From Microbacteriaceae bacterium (GTDB lineage: Bacteria; Actinomycetota; Actinomycetes; Actinomycetales; Microbacteriaceae): a stretch of DNA of 38,370 nt. Positions 1 to 8,448 of this stretch are shown piece by piece. Where the stretch lies: the NCBI GenBank assembly GCA_947443745.1, contig CANEXL010000006.1, positions 1 through 38,370 on the forward strand. Direction: 5' to 3'. The notes beneath the pieces are model-generated. The model ran no database searches, was not told the origin of the DNA, and was given only the letters and a program-made list of their open reading frames with translations. The position numbers and the translations under genes are program-made. The first letter of the stretch is position 1; every line of letters starts with the position of its first letter.

Positions 1-1
1 C

Positions 2-652
2 GACTTTGGTAAGGACTACGTCAACGGCTTCACCGATGCCGTCACGGGCAGCGCTGTCACCATCGTTGACACCGCAACCTACGAGCCCACCGACCCCACC
101 CTGGACAGCCAGGTAACGAAGCTCGCCGCTTCGGGTGCTGAAGTGCTCGTGAGTGCCGTTTCGGTTACGCCCCTGCAAGTGGGAGTTCTGACAAAGGCTC
201 AGTCACTCGGCTGGTTGCCCAGCATCTTCCTGCCCTCGAACACGTCGACTCCCGGAACGATTCTGATTCCAGGTAACGCTGCCGCCTACCCCGGCGTCTA
301 CAGCACGTCGTTCTCGAAGGTCCCGGCGTCGCCCGCATTTGCCGCCGACGCAGACGTGATCGCCTATAACGACGCGTTTGAAAAGTATGGTTCGAAGGTC
401 GCCACGGTCTACACCCCCCACTGCGCATGGAGCTATGCCGAAGGAGCAATCCTCGGCGAAGCATTCAAGGGCATGAAGGAACCGACGCGTGAGGCGTTCA
501 TGACGTCGCTGAAGTCCATCACCGGATTCGAAGCACCACTCTTGCTCCCCGGAACGGTTGTTGACACGACCGCTAAAGACCAGCCCGCCATTACGGGCCT
601 GTCGCTGGTGAAGTTCAACGGAACCGGTTACGCGCCGGCCACGACGTACTAA
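2..652 (+). CDS. Branched-chain amino-acid-type ABC substrate-binding protein (3' part)
   Basis: The reading frame is open from base 2, so the gene starts left of the window; 216 residues of its C-terminal part are present. The protein resembles the periplasmic-binding-protein type 1 fold of LivK-like proteins, which capture amino acids, amides or small organic acids outside the cell for an ABC importer. The visible part shows a segment on total displacement of residues (DPTLDSQVTKLAASGAEVL), typical of the second lobe of this family, and a C-terminal run ending in a short beta-rich tail. Signal peptide and transporter partners are outside the window. The family assignment is fairly safe; the ligand cannot be told. 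Confidence 0.8.
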   Translation, partial: DFGKDYVNGFTDAVTGSAVTIVDTATYEPTDPTLDSQVTKLAASGAEVLVSAVSVTPLQVGVLTKAQSLGWLPSIFLPSNTSTPGTILIPGNAAAYPGVYSTSFSKVPASPAFAADADVIAYNDAFEKYGSKVATVYTPHCAWSYAEGAILGEAFKGMKEPTREAFMTSLKSITGFEAPLLLPGTVVDTTAKDQPAITGLSLVKFNGTGYAPATTY

Positions 653-656
653 TCCC

Positions 657-706
657 TTAACGACGGATGCCGCGGTTCCCTTGGGGGCCGCGGCATCCGT
701 CGTTAA
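657..706. terminator. Perfect 19-bp stem terminator hairpin
   Basis: The arms 657-675 and 688-706 are perfect reverse complements over 19 bases with a 12-base loop. The hairpin lies 4 bases after the binding-protein stop codon and 35 bases beyond the stop of the convergent CocE-type gene, so it could end transcription from both sides. There is no U-tract, as is common for actinobacterial terminators. Confidence 0.8.
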
Positions 707-741
707 CTGCTGTCTTCGTTTAGCGCTGTTGAGCTTTCGAA

Positions 742-2403
742 TTAGCGGGTTTTCACGACTGGAATGACGATATGGGACGAATACCGCCCGCCCGTATGCA
801 GCAACTGGGGCCCCTTATTCAGGTCGGTCTGGTGGCGCGCATACGTGAGCGGCTTGGGATAGCGCTTAATGTCGGTGCCCTGCACGACGAGCACGAGTGA
901 CTCTCCAGCAGAGAATCGGGTGCCCGACGGCAGAATCTCGATCACGAGTTCGGTTGGGCCACCAACCTCGAGCGGCAAGCTGCGACGATGCGCCAGTACC
1001 GGCAGGAAGTCCGTCGACAGCTCGGTGTCGAGCTCTCGATGCGAGGCGCGAATCCAGCCGAGCGCCACAGGACCATCTTCATACTGCGCGTAATACACGA
1101 AAGGAACAATCTTTCCAGCGGTATCGCGTTTGAAGAGGCCGACGAACACATCCATATCCTCCGCGGCGGGAGCCGACATGAACAGCGTCGCCGTGCTGTG
1201 CCCGATCAGGTCAGTTTCCTCGGTGAATGGGTGTTCGAAGACCAGGCGTTCGGCCTCGAACGGGTCGCCGAGTCCGTGATAGGTGAGCTCGGTCTCGACC
1301 GCGGGAACCGAAGCGCCCAGGTCACCGGTCGCACCATCGAGATACAGACGGCGGTACTCGGTGTCGGCAACGGGCCATCCTTCGACCTCAATGACCTCCC
1401 CCTGGTTAAATCCCGTGCGTACCTCGGCGCGCACGTGCGGCCAGTGATCCAGGTTTCCCTTGCCCAGCAAAAAGTGATCGAAGAACTCCAGCTGCAGCTG
1501 AACATTTTCGGGCACGTAATACTGGGCCCACTTTTTGCGACCGTGCACAAAGAGCCACTTCTGGGCGGAGGAAATGCGACGGAACCCCTCGAGGGTGCCC
1601 CGGGTATGAAGCCCCTGGTCACTCCAGCTCCCGACGACAAAGGCCGGCACGGTGATCTTCTCCAAAGCGGATGCCTTCGAGGCCCAGAACTCGTCAAAGA
1701 AGGGATGCTCGGCCGTTTCCCGTTCGAGATCTTCGATCTCACCCGTCGATGCTCCCCAGCGTTCCCAGATGTAGGGCCAGAAGGATGTTTCGGGGATTCC
1801 GCCATGCCGGGCTACCTCACGGTACGTGTCGGACCAGCCCTCCCAGGGGTTGATCGCGGCAAGATGCGGCGGGCTAAGTTCCGCAACTCTCCACTGCGCA
1901 GCGGTGAGGTAGGAGACCCCGCTCAGCCCGACCTTACCGTTGCTCCAGGGCTGGACACCCGCCCACTCGATGAGGTCGTAGAAGTCTTCGGCCTCTTCGG
2001 GGGATAGATAGGTGGCGGGCCCGCGCGCGAACCACGTGCCGGGCATATCGGCGATGATGAGCGCATAGCCGCGGGGGACCCAAAAGACAGGGTCGGGGGC
2101 CTCGAAAGTGGTGAGGTCGCTCATGTGCTCGGGCAAGACGCCGCTCGCCGGATAAATTTTTCCAATCGGAGCCGGGTCATGCTTGCCGTAGGGCGACCAC
2201 GCAATGATGATGCCGGCGGGCTCTCCCGAGAGGGGGCGGTAAATATCTGCCTGCACCGTGTGGCCTGCGCGGGTTTCGACTTCGACATCGCGGTCGATGA
2301 GCATGTCCGGCAACGTCTCCGTTCGAGGCCGCGGCGGCACCCCGCGTCGTGACTCCGGGGTGCTTCGTGGGGGGCGAAATGAGTAGCGAGGTTCGGTGGT
2401 CAT
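742..2403 (-). CDS. CocE/NonD-type alpha/beta hydrolase (X-Pro dipeptidyl-peptidase family)
   Basis: This 553-residue protein matches the length and layout of CocE-like serine hydrolases: an alpha/beta-hydrolase domain, a helical cap, and a C-terminal jelly-roll domain. The likely triad is Ser164 (in GLSGVSYLT), Asp262 (SWSDQGLH) and His287 (FVHGRKKW). Family members hydrolyse esters or amides, such as acyl esters and N-terminal dipeptides. No signal peptide is seen, so it is probably cytoplasmic. It is the last gene of the long minus-strand locus, 45 bases after the alpha/beta hydrolase gene, which suggests it may remove an acyl or ester group from the locus substrate; that is inference. Confidence 0.85.
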   Translation of the reverse strand: MTTEPRYSFRPPRSTPESRRGVPPRPRTETLPDMLIDRDVEVETRAGHTVQADIYRPLSGEPAGIIIAWSPYGKHDPAPIGKIYPASGVLPEHMSDLTTFEAPDPVFWVPRGYALIIADMPGTWFARGPATYLSPEEAEDFYDLIEWAGVQPWSNGKVGLSGVSYLTAAQWRVAELSPPHLAAINPWEGWSDTYREVARHGGIPETSFWPYIWERWGASTGEIEDLERETAEHPFFDEFWASKASALEKITVPAFVVGSWSDQGLHTRGTLEGFRRISSAQKWLFVHGRKKWAQYYVPENVQLQLEFFDHFLLGKGNLDHWPHVRAEVRTGFNQGEVIEVEGWPVADTEYRRLYLDGATGDLGASVPAVETELTYHGLGDPFEAERLVFEHPFTEETDLIGHSTATLFMSAPAAEDMDVFVGLFKRDTAGKIVPFVYYAQYEDGPVALGWIRASHRELDTELSTDFLPVLAHRRSLPLEVGGPTELVIEILPSGTRFSAGESLVLVVQGTDIKRYPKPLTYARHQTDLNKGPQLLHTGGRYSSHIVIPVVKTR

Positions 2404-2448
2404 GGGGGTTGACTCCTTCGAAAATGCGATGGTGTGTTTTTTGTGCAG

Positions 2449-3153
2449 CTAGCGGGCGATCTCCTTCAAGAGAGCGACGAGGGCATCCGGGGCAGTCACC
2501 ATTGCTTCGTGACCCGTCGATAGTTCGTGAACGGCCCACCCGCGAGCGCGAGCGCGCTCTGCTTGGGGCTGAAAGACGCGCATCCAGTCGACGCATTCAA
2601 TGAAGACACCCGGCACGCTCGCCTCAGCATCCCCCAGCGCAATGGTCTCGGCGTAGGTCGCCCAGGGGTGCGGGGTGAGCCTCGGGGTCAACCAGTCGAG
2701 ATCGGCCTGGTCTTTTACCCCGAGCACCTCGAGCGATCGGGGTGGAATGAGCCAGCCGAATCCCGGACCGGCAACGGCTTCACGGTAGTGGTGAGCGGGG
2801 CCTTCCGGGAGAAGGTCGATTGCCGCTTCACCGTCGACGGGAACAAAGGCGTCTAGGTGCACGCGCAATTTCAGGGCATCGGGGCGGCGCTCGGCAACTC
2901 CGGCGACAACCATGCCGGCGTAACTGTGGCCCACGAGCACGGCATCCGTGATGCCTTCGGCGTCAATGAGGCGCACGACATCTTCGACGTGGGTACTCAT
3001 GTCGACGGCGGGAGACAGCAGGTGGGCGCGATCGCTCACCCCCGTGAATGTCGGGGTGAAAACGGTGTGGCCTGCAGCGCGAAGTTGGGGGGCAACACGG
3101 CCCCAACACCATCCGCCATGCCAAGCGCCATGCAAAAGAATGAATGTCGTCAT
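2449..3153 (-). CDS. Alpha/beta hydrolase, plant methylesterase-like (EstC type)
   Basis: The 234-residue product begins MTTFILLHG. I chose the ATG at 3153 because it overlaps the upstream stop codon (ATGA) and has an AGGAG-type ribosome site just before it; a longer frame from 3204 lacks this. The oxyanion motif HGAWHGGW (residues 8-15), nucleophile Ser77 in GHSYAG, and the late His in STGHEAM are typical of small esterases related to salicylate/methyl-jasmonate esterases and hydroxynitrile lyases. It lies in the sugar locus, translationally coupled to a muconolactone-isomerase-like gene. A role on an ester or lactone intermediate is plausible but unproven. Confidence 0.85.
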   Translation of the reverse strand: MTTFILLHGAWHGGWCWGRVAPQLRAAGHTVFTPTFTGVSDRAHLLSPAVDMSTHVEDVVRLIDAEGITDAVLVGHSYAGMVVAGVAERRPDALKLRVHLDAFVPVDGEAAIDLLPEGPAHHYREAVAGPGFGWLIPPRSLEVLGVKDQADLDWLTPRLTPHPWATYAETIALGDAEASVPGVFIECVDWMRVFQPQAERARARGWAVHELSTGHEAMVTAPDALVALLKEIAR

Positions 3154-3428
3154 TTCATCTCCTGAGGATGCGTCGCGAGGGCTTCGACCGTGACGTCCAT
3201 CCACGGGAACATGGGAAGCGAGGCAAGCGCATCATGAAGAACGGTGGCATCGGGAGCTTCCCACAGGCCAATAACGGCACGGCGTCCGGGGACGCGCCAC
3301 AGGTGACGCAGAATTCCCTGCTCGCGCAGTTCCATAGCGCGAACGCGCTCGAGGCCACGAAGGCGCTCGCGCTCATCCGCCGTCATCGAAGCGGGTGCAT
3401 CGACCTCAAACCTCACCAAAAATTCCAT
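3150..3428 (-). CDS. Muconolactone delta-isomerase-like protein
   Basis: This 92-residue protein has the size and sequence pattern of the muconolactone isomerase family (CatC-like): an N-terminal beta strand MEFLVRFEV, a middle LWRVPGRRAVIGLWEAPD segment, and a C-terminal LASLPMFPWMDV region. CatC moves a double bond in muconolactone during aromatic breakdown, but many members of the family sit in unrelated loci and have unknown jobs. Here no catA, catB or catD gene is nearby; it sits between phosphofructokinase (54 bases) and an alpha/beta hydrolase (4-base overlap). A lactone or small cyclic intermediate is a guess from family and neighbours. Confidence 0.8.
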   Translation of the reverse strand: MEFLVRFEVDAPASMTADERERLRGLERVRAMELREQGILRHLWRVPGRRAVIGLWEAPDATVLHDALASLPMFPWMDVTVEALATHPQEMK

Positions 3429-3482
3429 TGCGGAACTCCTTTTCTCGTCGCAGGGATCAGTCCAAGTATCGCGGACAACTAC

Positions 3483-4511
3483 CTATCCGAATAGTGCTGC
3501 GGCTTCTTCATATCGTTCAACGGGAACGGATTTGAGACGTTCCGTCGCCTCGGCCAAACTCACCGTGCGAATTTCGGTGCCCCGCAAGGCAACAGTCGTG
3601 CCCCATTTTTCGGCTGCCACCGCATCCACGGCCGCCATGCCCAGACGCGTCGCCAAGACCCGGTCATAGGCACACGGTTCACCGCCGCGCTGAACATGCC
3701 CCAGCGTCGTGGAGCGAGACTCGATTCCGGTCATCGCCTCAATTTGGGGAGCCAGCTGATCAGCGATTCCGCCCATCAGAGGGCGGTTGAAGGCATCCAG
3801 TCCCTTGTGGGAATGAGCCTCGGTCATCGTGTCGAGGCGAAAACCCTCGGAGACGACGAACACGGGTGCCCGACCACGTTTGCGCACGGTGACCGCCCAC
3901 TCCGCAATCTGTTCGATACTCACGGGGCGTTCGGGGATAAGAATGGCGTGGGCGCCGGCGGCCATGCCCGAGTGCAGGGCAATCCAGCCAACATCGCGGC
4001 CCATCACCTCCACCACGATGCACCGCTCGTGCGACTCCGCGGTGGTACGGATGCGGTCAATTGCTTCGGTCGCAATCTCGACGGCCGTCTGAAAACCAAA
4101 GGAATAGTCGGTGGCATCAATATCGTTATCGATGGTCTTGGGAACACCAATGATGTTGATTCCGGCATCCGAAAGCCGCCGGGCTGCCGTCAGCGTACCT
4201 TCACCGCCGACCGCGACGATGGCGTCGATTCCGTTGCGGGCCATCATTGCGGAGATAGCTTCGGGACCCCCACCTTCTCCCTCGAAGGGATTGGTGCGAG
4301 AGGAACCCAGAATCGTTCCGCCCAAACGCGAAAGTCCGCGAACGCGCTCCCGGTCGAGGGGGACCATGCGCTCTTCAACAACTCCGCGCCAGCCTTGGAG
4401 AAAGCCGACGAACTCATACCCGTAGGCATCGAGTCCCTTCAGGACGGCGCCACGAATGACCGAATTCAGCCCGGGGCAATCACCACCGGACGTGAGAATG
4501 CCGATTTTCAT
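3483..4511 (-). CDS. pfkA: 6-phosphofructokinase, probably ATP-dependent
   Basis: This 342-residue protein has the PfkA fold from end to end: the nucleotide loop MKIGILTSGGDCPGLN, GGEG at 102-105, the catalytic PKTIDNDI at 124-131 with the catalytic Asp at 128, MGRDVGW, and a late LGHVQRGG motif. Gly at 105 argues for ATP, while Lys125 is shared with pyrophosphate enzymes; this Gly/Lys pair is seen in the actinobacterial ATP type. It phosphorylates fructose 6-phosphate to fructose 1,6-bisphosphate. Its ATG shares one base with the epimerase stop codon, so it belongs to the catabolic locus; it may be a locus copy acting on another ketose phosphate. Confidence 0.9.
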   Translation of the reverse strand: MKIGILTSGGDCPGLNSVIRGAVLKGLDAYGYEFVGFLQGWRGVVEERMVPLDRERVRGLSRLGGTILGSSRTNPFEGEGGGPEAISAMMARNGIDAIVAVGGEGTLTAARRLSDAGINIIGVPKTIDNDIDATDYSFGFQTAVEIATEAIDRIRTTAESHERCIVVEVMGRDVGWIALHSGMAAGAHAILIPERPVSIEQIAEWAVTVRKRGRAPVFVVSEGFRLDTMTEAHSHKGLDAFNRPLMGGIADQLAPQIEAMTGIESRSTTLGHVQRGGEPCAYDRVLATRLGMAAVDAVAAEKWGTTVALRGTEIRTVSLAEATERLKSVPVERYEEAAALFG

Positions 4512-5428
4512 CAGTGACGCGGGCCTGAACTTTTGAGGGCTGTATTCCTCAGATCTAGGCCATGTTGAATCACGTCGATGGCGTCTTTGGCAACATCGGC
4601 TCCCGCAGCATACGGCTCGCGCCAGATGGCCAGCACATCGCCCAGACCCTCTGGCAGAATGCTGCGCGCAAACGCCTCAATGCCAAAGCGACCGGTGTAG
4701 CCCGCGTCTAAGGCGAGGCGCACGATGCCCGGAATATCCACGACACCCGTGCTCAGGAGGCCGCGACCAGACTGGCCGAGCTCAAGGTAGCCGAGCTTGG
4801 GAAGCGCGAGACGGATGGCTGCCCCCATGTCTGCCTCTTCAATGGCCATGTGAAAAGTGTCGAGATGAATGCGCAGGTTCTCGGAACCACTCAAGGCCAC
4901 GTACTCCATGGCTTGGGCAGCAGTGTTGACGAGTGAGGTCTCGTAGCGATTGAGAACCTCGAACGTCATCATGATGCCGCGCTCGTGAGCGTAGTCAGCG
5001 GCGAGGCCAACTTCGACGGCCGAACGTGCAAAGGCGTCGGGGGCAATGGCTGCGGCCGGATGCCCGAAGATTCCATAGGGGACACCGTTTACCTGGTCCC
5101 CGCCGAGCTCAGCGGTGAAATCAATCACGGAACGCATGAGGGCGGCACCGGCGGCGCGCACCGAAGGGTCGGGTGACCCGACATCCGTTGCCGGAGAATG
5201 CCCGCCCACCATCGTGATGGCAGCAAGGCCACGTTCTGCCAAGAGCTGGCGAAGTGCCGGTATATCGGTCGCTCCCGGGTCCATGGGGGGCAAGACAACG
5301 TGCGAATACCCGAGGGCGGAAATGGTGTCGAGCGCACCGGGGAGAGTCTCAAGCGAGGCATCCGCCACCAAAATATTGGCGTGGCACGCCAGTGCAATGG
5401 GGAATGTTTCCTTGGATGCAACGGTCAT
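4511..5428 (-). CDS. TIM-barrel sugar 3-epimerase/isomerase-like protein with altered metal site
   Basis: The 305-residue protein aligns well with the D-tagatose/D-psicose 3-epimerase family, cytoplasmic metal enzymes that epimerise free ketoses. Matching motifs are FEVLNRYE (Glu157), HLDTFHMAIEE (Asp190, His193), Arg222 and GIEAFAR (Glu251). The spacings between metal positions, 33, 26 and 35 residues, equal those I recall for the Pseudomonas cichorii enzyme (152, 185, 211, 246). At the third metal position, His in that enzyme, this protein has Glu216 (LGYLELGQ). It sits between an SDR and phosphofructokinase. The fold is certain; the substrate is not, and the changed ligand may mean a different reaction. 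Confidence 0.85.
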   Translation of the reverse strand: MTVASKETFPIALACHANILVADASLETLPGALDTISALGYSHVVLPPMDPGATDIPALRQLLAERGLAAITMVGGHSPATDVGSPDPSVRAAGAALMRSVIDFTAELGGDQVNGVPYGIFGHPAAAIAPDAFARSAVEVGLAADYAHERGIMMTFEVLNRYETSLVNTAAQAMEYVALSGSENLRIHLDTFHMAIEEADMGAAIRLALPKLGYLELGQSGRGLLSTGVVDIPGIVRLALDAGYTGRFGIEAFARSILPEGLGDVLAIWREPYAAGADVAKDAIDVIQHGLDLRNTALKSSGPRH

Positions 5429-5499
5429 GAGACTCTCCTTTACGGTGTTCTATCGGGGCTAATCGGCAGTGCTATGACTATGTTCCGTCATCACGGTCA

Positions 5500-6345
5500 T
5501 TAAAAGCCAGTGTGAGAAAGAGCTAACGCTCCGCCATCCACCGCCAGTGTTGCTCCTGTGACAAAGCTCGAGCCAGGGGCCACGAGGAACAGCATTGGCG
5601 CTTGAATCTCGGCCATGGTTCCCATGCGACCGAGAGGAATCGTTGCCGACCACATGCGTTCGCCTGCGGCGTCGAGAACGGCACCGCCACCAATTCTGGT
5701 GTCCTTGAAGGGGCCGGGAGCAATTGAATTCACGCGAATTCCGCGCGGGGCCAATTCCAGCGCCGCCTGGCGAACCAGGTTGAGGATGGCAGCCTTGGTT
5801 GTCACGTACGCGTAGCAGACCATGGGATCTGTTCGAAGCCCTGCCGTAGAGGACGTGACCAGGATTCGACCACCGTCGGGCAGTACGCGAGCGGCTCCCC
5901 GAAGAGTCTCAAACGTTCCGGTCAAGTTCGTCGCGAGTACGGCGTCCCATTCAGCATCTGAATAGTGCGCCAACGAACCCGCGGGCGTCAGGTAGCTCGA
6001 TCCGCCGGCAATACCGGCGTTTGCTACGACCACTGTTGGTTGCCCAACTTCCGTGACGATTCGATCCAATACCCGGTCGAACTCGCCCCGTGTCGCCATA
6101 TCGACGGCATAGGCATGCGCCGTTCCGCCCGCGGCAATAATGCCGTCACGAACATCGGCCAACCGACCCTCGTCACGACCCATCAGAACAACAACGGCGC
6201 CGGCGGCGGCATAAATCTCTGCGGCGGCCTGACCGATGCCGCTGGAAGAACCCGTGACCACCACGATATCGCCGCGCATCGAGAAGAGATCAACGATGCG
6301 GTTCTGTGCGGGGAGATCAGTTTCATGTTGTGTAACGTTGTTCAT
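5500..6345 (-). CDS. SDR-family oxidoreductase (gluconate 5-dehydrogenase-like)
   Basis: The 281-residue protein is a classical short-chain dehydrogenase. It has TGSSSGIG for the cofactor loop, a VANAGIAGG segment, active-site Ser in VTSSTAG, the Tyr-x3-Lys pair in YAYVTTK, and the PG loop IAPGPF. The first 25 residues are a loose extension. Such enzymes interconvert alcohols and ketones, often on sugars or polyols, with NAD(P). It follows binding protein 1 in the catabolic locus and precedes the epimerase by 71 bases. The ribosome site before ATG 6345 is weak. It probably oxidises a sugar or polyol intermediate. Confidence 0.85.
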   Translation of the reverse strand: MNNVTQHETDLPAQNRIVDLFSMRGDIVVVTGSSSGIGQAAAEIYAAAGAVVVLMGRDEGRLADVRDGIIAAGGTAHAYAVDMATRGEFDRVLDRIVTEVGQPTVVVANAGIAGGSSYLTPAGSLAHYSDAEWDAVLATNLTGTFETLRGAARVLPDGGRILVTSSTAGLRTDPMVCYAYVTTKAAILNLVRQAALELAPRGIRVNSIAPGPFKDTRIGGGAVLDAAGERMWSATIPLGRMGTMAEIQAPMLFLVAPGSSFVTGATLAVDGGALALSHTGF

Positions 6346-6401
6346 TTATGTTCACTACCCTCTCGCAAAATTAAAATTCTCACGTGATCTGCCCCTGCAA
6401 G

Positions 6402-6451
6402 GGCTTTCACGGAAAGCCATCGGGGCCGGGACATCATCCCGACCCCGATGG
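6402..6451 (-). other. Intercistronic hairpins after binding protein 1
   Basis: A 15-bp stem with one mismatch (6417-6431 with 6437-6451, 5-base loop) lies just after the binding-protein stop. A second 7-bp hairpin (402-408 with 412-418 of the 6000s) shares two bases with it, so both cannot form fully together. No U-tract follows on the minus strand, so I read this as an RNA-stabilising or partly terminating hairpin within the operon. Confidence 0.65.
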
Positions 6452-6465
6452 TCACCTATCTCAGA

Positions 6466-7464
6466 CTATTTGAGCTTGTCCGAGGGGGTAATCGATGCGG
6501 CATTGCTCATGTCGACGAGGTTTACACCAACGGCGTCATAGTTCTTTGCTGGCATCGTTCCATCTTTCTGGTAGGCCACCATGTCAGCAATGACCGTGTC
6601 GAAAATCGCTGGCCAGGGCTGCTCGATTGTTGCCAAGAAGTTGCCACCCTTTTGAATTTCGGCGAGAGCTTCGGCTTCAGCGTTCACGCCAACGACCTTG
6701 GCCTTGGATCCCGCTTCATCAATTGCTTTGAGAGCGCCCATTGCTGAGTCATCCCAACCAGTCCACACAGCGTCGAGCTGCCCAGGATTAGCCGTGATGT
6801 ACGCGGAGACGAACGCGAGAGACTCGGTACGACCCGTTGCTGGTGACGCTACCTTCTGAATTTCGCCGCCCGCGATGATGGCGCCAGCCGCGGTCAGAGC
6901 CTTTTCCATGAGGGCTGCACGAAGACGGATCCCGGGGTGAGGATCGTGGCCGATGACCATGATCGTCTTGCCTTTGACACCACCAAGCGCCTTGTCGAGG
7001 ACAGCCATGCTTTTATCAGCAATGGCTTGCTGATCGGTGGTGATGTTGATGGCGAAGGCATCTTGCGCCGATGTAGCGCTGTCGATGGCAAACATCGGAA
7101 TGTTGGCGTCCTTGGCGGCCGTAACGATGGACCCAATGGATGCGACGTCAGTGAATCCGTCGAAAACGGCGTCAGCGCCCTGGCCGATAGCGCTCTCAAC
7201 TGCGGGGTTCATCTTCTGGAAGTCGAAGTCTCCCTGAATCATGGTGAGGTCCCAGCCGAGTTCGGCAGCCTTGGCCGTAAGGGCCTTAACCCACCACGCA
7301 CCGATGGGAACCTGGTTACCTGAGGTGAACGCAACGACCTTGAAGGGCTTTGCTGGGGCAGCGGCATCGGACGCGCTGGCCGTTGTCGAGCACCCCGTCA
7401 GTGCCAGGGCAGCCACCGCGGCAATAGCCGCAATCGCCACTATTCCTGTGAATTTTTTACGCAT
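6466..7464 (-). CDS. Ribose-type ABC transporter substrate-binding lipoprotein 1
   Basis: The 332-residue protein starts with a lipoprotein signal (positively charged start, Ala-rich core, LTGC with Cys25), so it should be anchored outside the membrane. The rest is a type 1 periplasmic-binding fold of the sugar class (RbsB-like). It belongs to the ABC importer encoded at 9592-12085 and is about two-thirds identical by eye to the second binding protein at 8502-9491, including the same signal peptide and the same leader with an AAAGGAG ribosome site. An 11-base A run precedes the leader. The ligand is likely a sugar or polyol; which one cannot be told. Confidence 0.9.
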   Translation of the reverse strand: MRKKFTGIVAIAAIAAVAALALTGCSTTASASDAAAPAKPFKVVAFTSGNQVPIGAWWVKALTAKAAELGWDLTMIQGDFDFQKMNPAVESAIGQGADAVFDGFTDVASIGSIVTAAKDANIPMFAIDSATSAQDAFAINITTDQQAIADKSMAVLDKALGGVKGKTIMVIGHDPHPGIRLRAALMEKALTAAGAIIAGGEIQKVASPATGRTESLAFVSAYITANPGQLDAVWTGWDDSAMGALKAIDEAGSKAKVVGVNAEAEALAEIQKGGNFLATIEQPWPAIFDTVIADMVAYQKDGTMPAKNYDAVGVNLVDMSNAASITPSDKLK

Positions 7465-7537
7465 TTTCTTACTCCTTTGTTGTCAGTGCGTTTGTTTTTT
7501 TTTTGGCGCCGACCGACGGGGGGAGCGTTCGGAGACA

Positions 7538-7566
7538 CGTGAAAGGAGCGAGGGCTACCTTCCACG
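7538..7566 (-). other. Intercistronic hairpin before binding protein 1
   Basis: The bases CGTG-a-AAGG-AGC pair with GCT-a-CCTT-c-CACG around a 4-base loop. A matching hairpin with the same 3' arm pattern (GCTACCTT, then CACG) precedes the other binding-protein gene at 9575-9603. This suggests that the hairpin was duplicated together with the gene. Confidence 0.6.
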
Positions 7567-7610
7567 GGTTTAGGGGGAGGAAGAGTCTCTAGCGACTCTC
7601 GGTATCGCGT

Positions 7611-8393
7611 CTAGAACGACGGCAGGTCGAAGCGCTGCTTGAAGGCCGAGTAGCCATCGTCGACGTGCACCACGGTGCCATTAATGACGTTGGACTCGTC
7701 GGAAGCGAGGAAGGCGACGACGTTGGCGATTTCTTCGGGAGTTGTCATCTTGTTGCGCATCTGCTCCGAGGCGAAGAGCGCCTTCAGCTCTTCACTGAAC
7801 TGGTTGATGATGGGCGTACCAACACGGCCAGGCGTGATGGCGACGGCGCGAATGCCATACTCGGCGAGCTCATAAGCGGCAGAGCGAGTGAAGGAGATAA
7901 CGGCAGCCTTGGCAGCGCTATAGCTGAACGCCAGTTCGGCCGCCTGCTCGCCATAAATGGAAGAGGTACTAATGATGACACCGCCGGTGCCTTGATCGCG
8001 GAACTGTCGACCCGCGGCGAGGATGCCGTAGTAGACACCGTCTTGATCGATGCGGATCATGGGCATGTAGTCGACCTCTGGGTCGTGATCCAGCAAAGGC
8101 TTTCCACCGGCGATTCCGGCGTTATTGAAGATAACGTCGAGCTTGCCGAAGATCGAGACGGCGCTGGCGACCATAGCTTCAACGTCGGAGAACTTGGAGA
8201 CGTCCACGCGAACGGCTGCGGTCGCGCCGGGGAAGCCCATGGCTTCGACCTCGGCGACGGCTGCTTCAGCCTGAGCGAGGTTGATATCGGCGATGACAAC
8301 CTTGGCGCCTTCGTGAACAAACTTTTTGACGGTCGCGAGACCGATTCCACTTGCGCCCCCGGTGATAATGGCGACTTTGCCTGTCAAACGCAT
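7611..8393 (-). CDS. SDR-family oxidoreductase
   Basis: The 260-residue protein is a classical short-chain dehydrogenase: TGGASGIG at residues 11-18, an acidic ADIN after beta-2 that favours NAD, NNAGIAGG, catalytic Ser in STSSIYG, YSAAK, and ITPGRVGTP. It is cytoplasmic and probably oxidises a sugar or polyol. It lies between the two binding-protein genes, after an unusually strong hairpin, and is only distantly similar to the SDR at 5500-6345. Together with the zinc dehydrogenase at 12082 it makes three alcohol dehydrogenases in one locus, which suggests several stereo-specific oxidation steps or several related substrates. Confidence 0.88.
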   Translation of the reverse strand: MRLTGKVAIITGGASGIGLATVKKFVHEGAKVVIADINLAQAEAAVAEVEAMGFPGATAAVRVDVSKFSDVEAMVASAVSIFGKLDVIFNNAGIAGGKPLLDHDPEVDYMPMIRIDQDGVYYGILAAGRQFRDQGTGGVIISTSSIYGEQAAELAFSYSAAKAAVISFTRSAAYELAEYGIRAVAITPGRVGTPIINQFSEELKALFASEQMRNKMTTPEEIANVVAFLASDESNVINGTVVHVDDGYSAFKQRFDLPSF

Positions 8394-8448
8394 GTGATTA
8401 CTTTCTGCTGAGGGTGGTGTGGATGGTGGAAATGAGAATTGTGAGGAG

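Noticed and set aside
988-2007. Long plus-strand open frame (339 codons)
   Set aside because: It lies opposite the CocE-type gene, which has clear family motifs. The frame has no recognisable domain and is a by-product of codon bias.
7494-7504. T-run as a terminator
   Set aside because: The run is a T-tract on the plus strand, but the operon runs on the minus strand, where it is an A-tract in the leader of binding protein 1.
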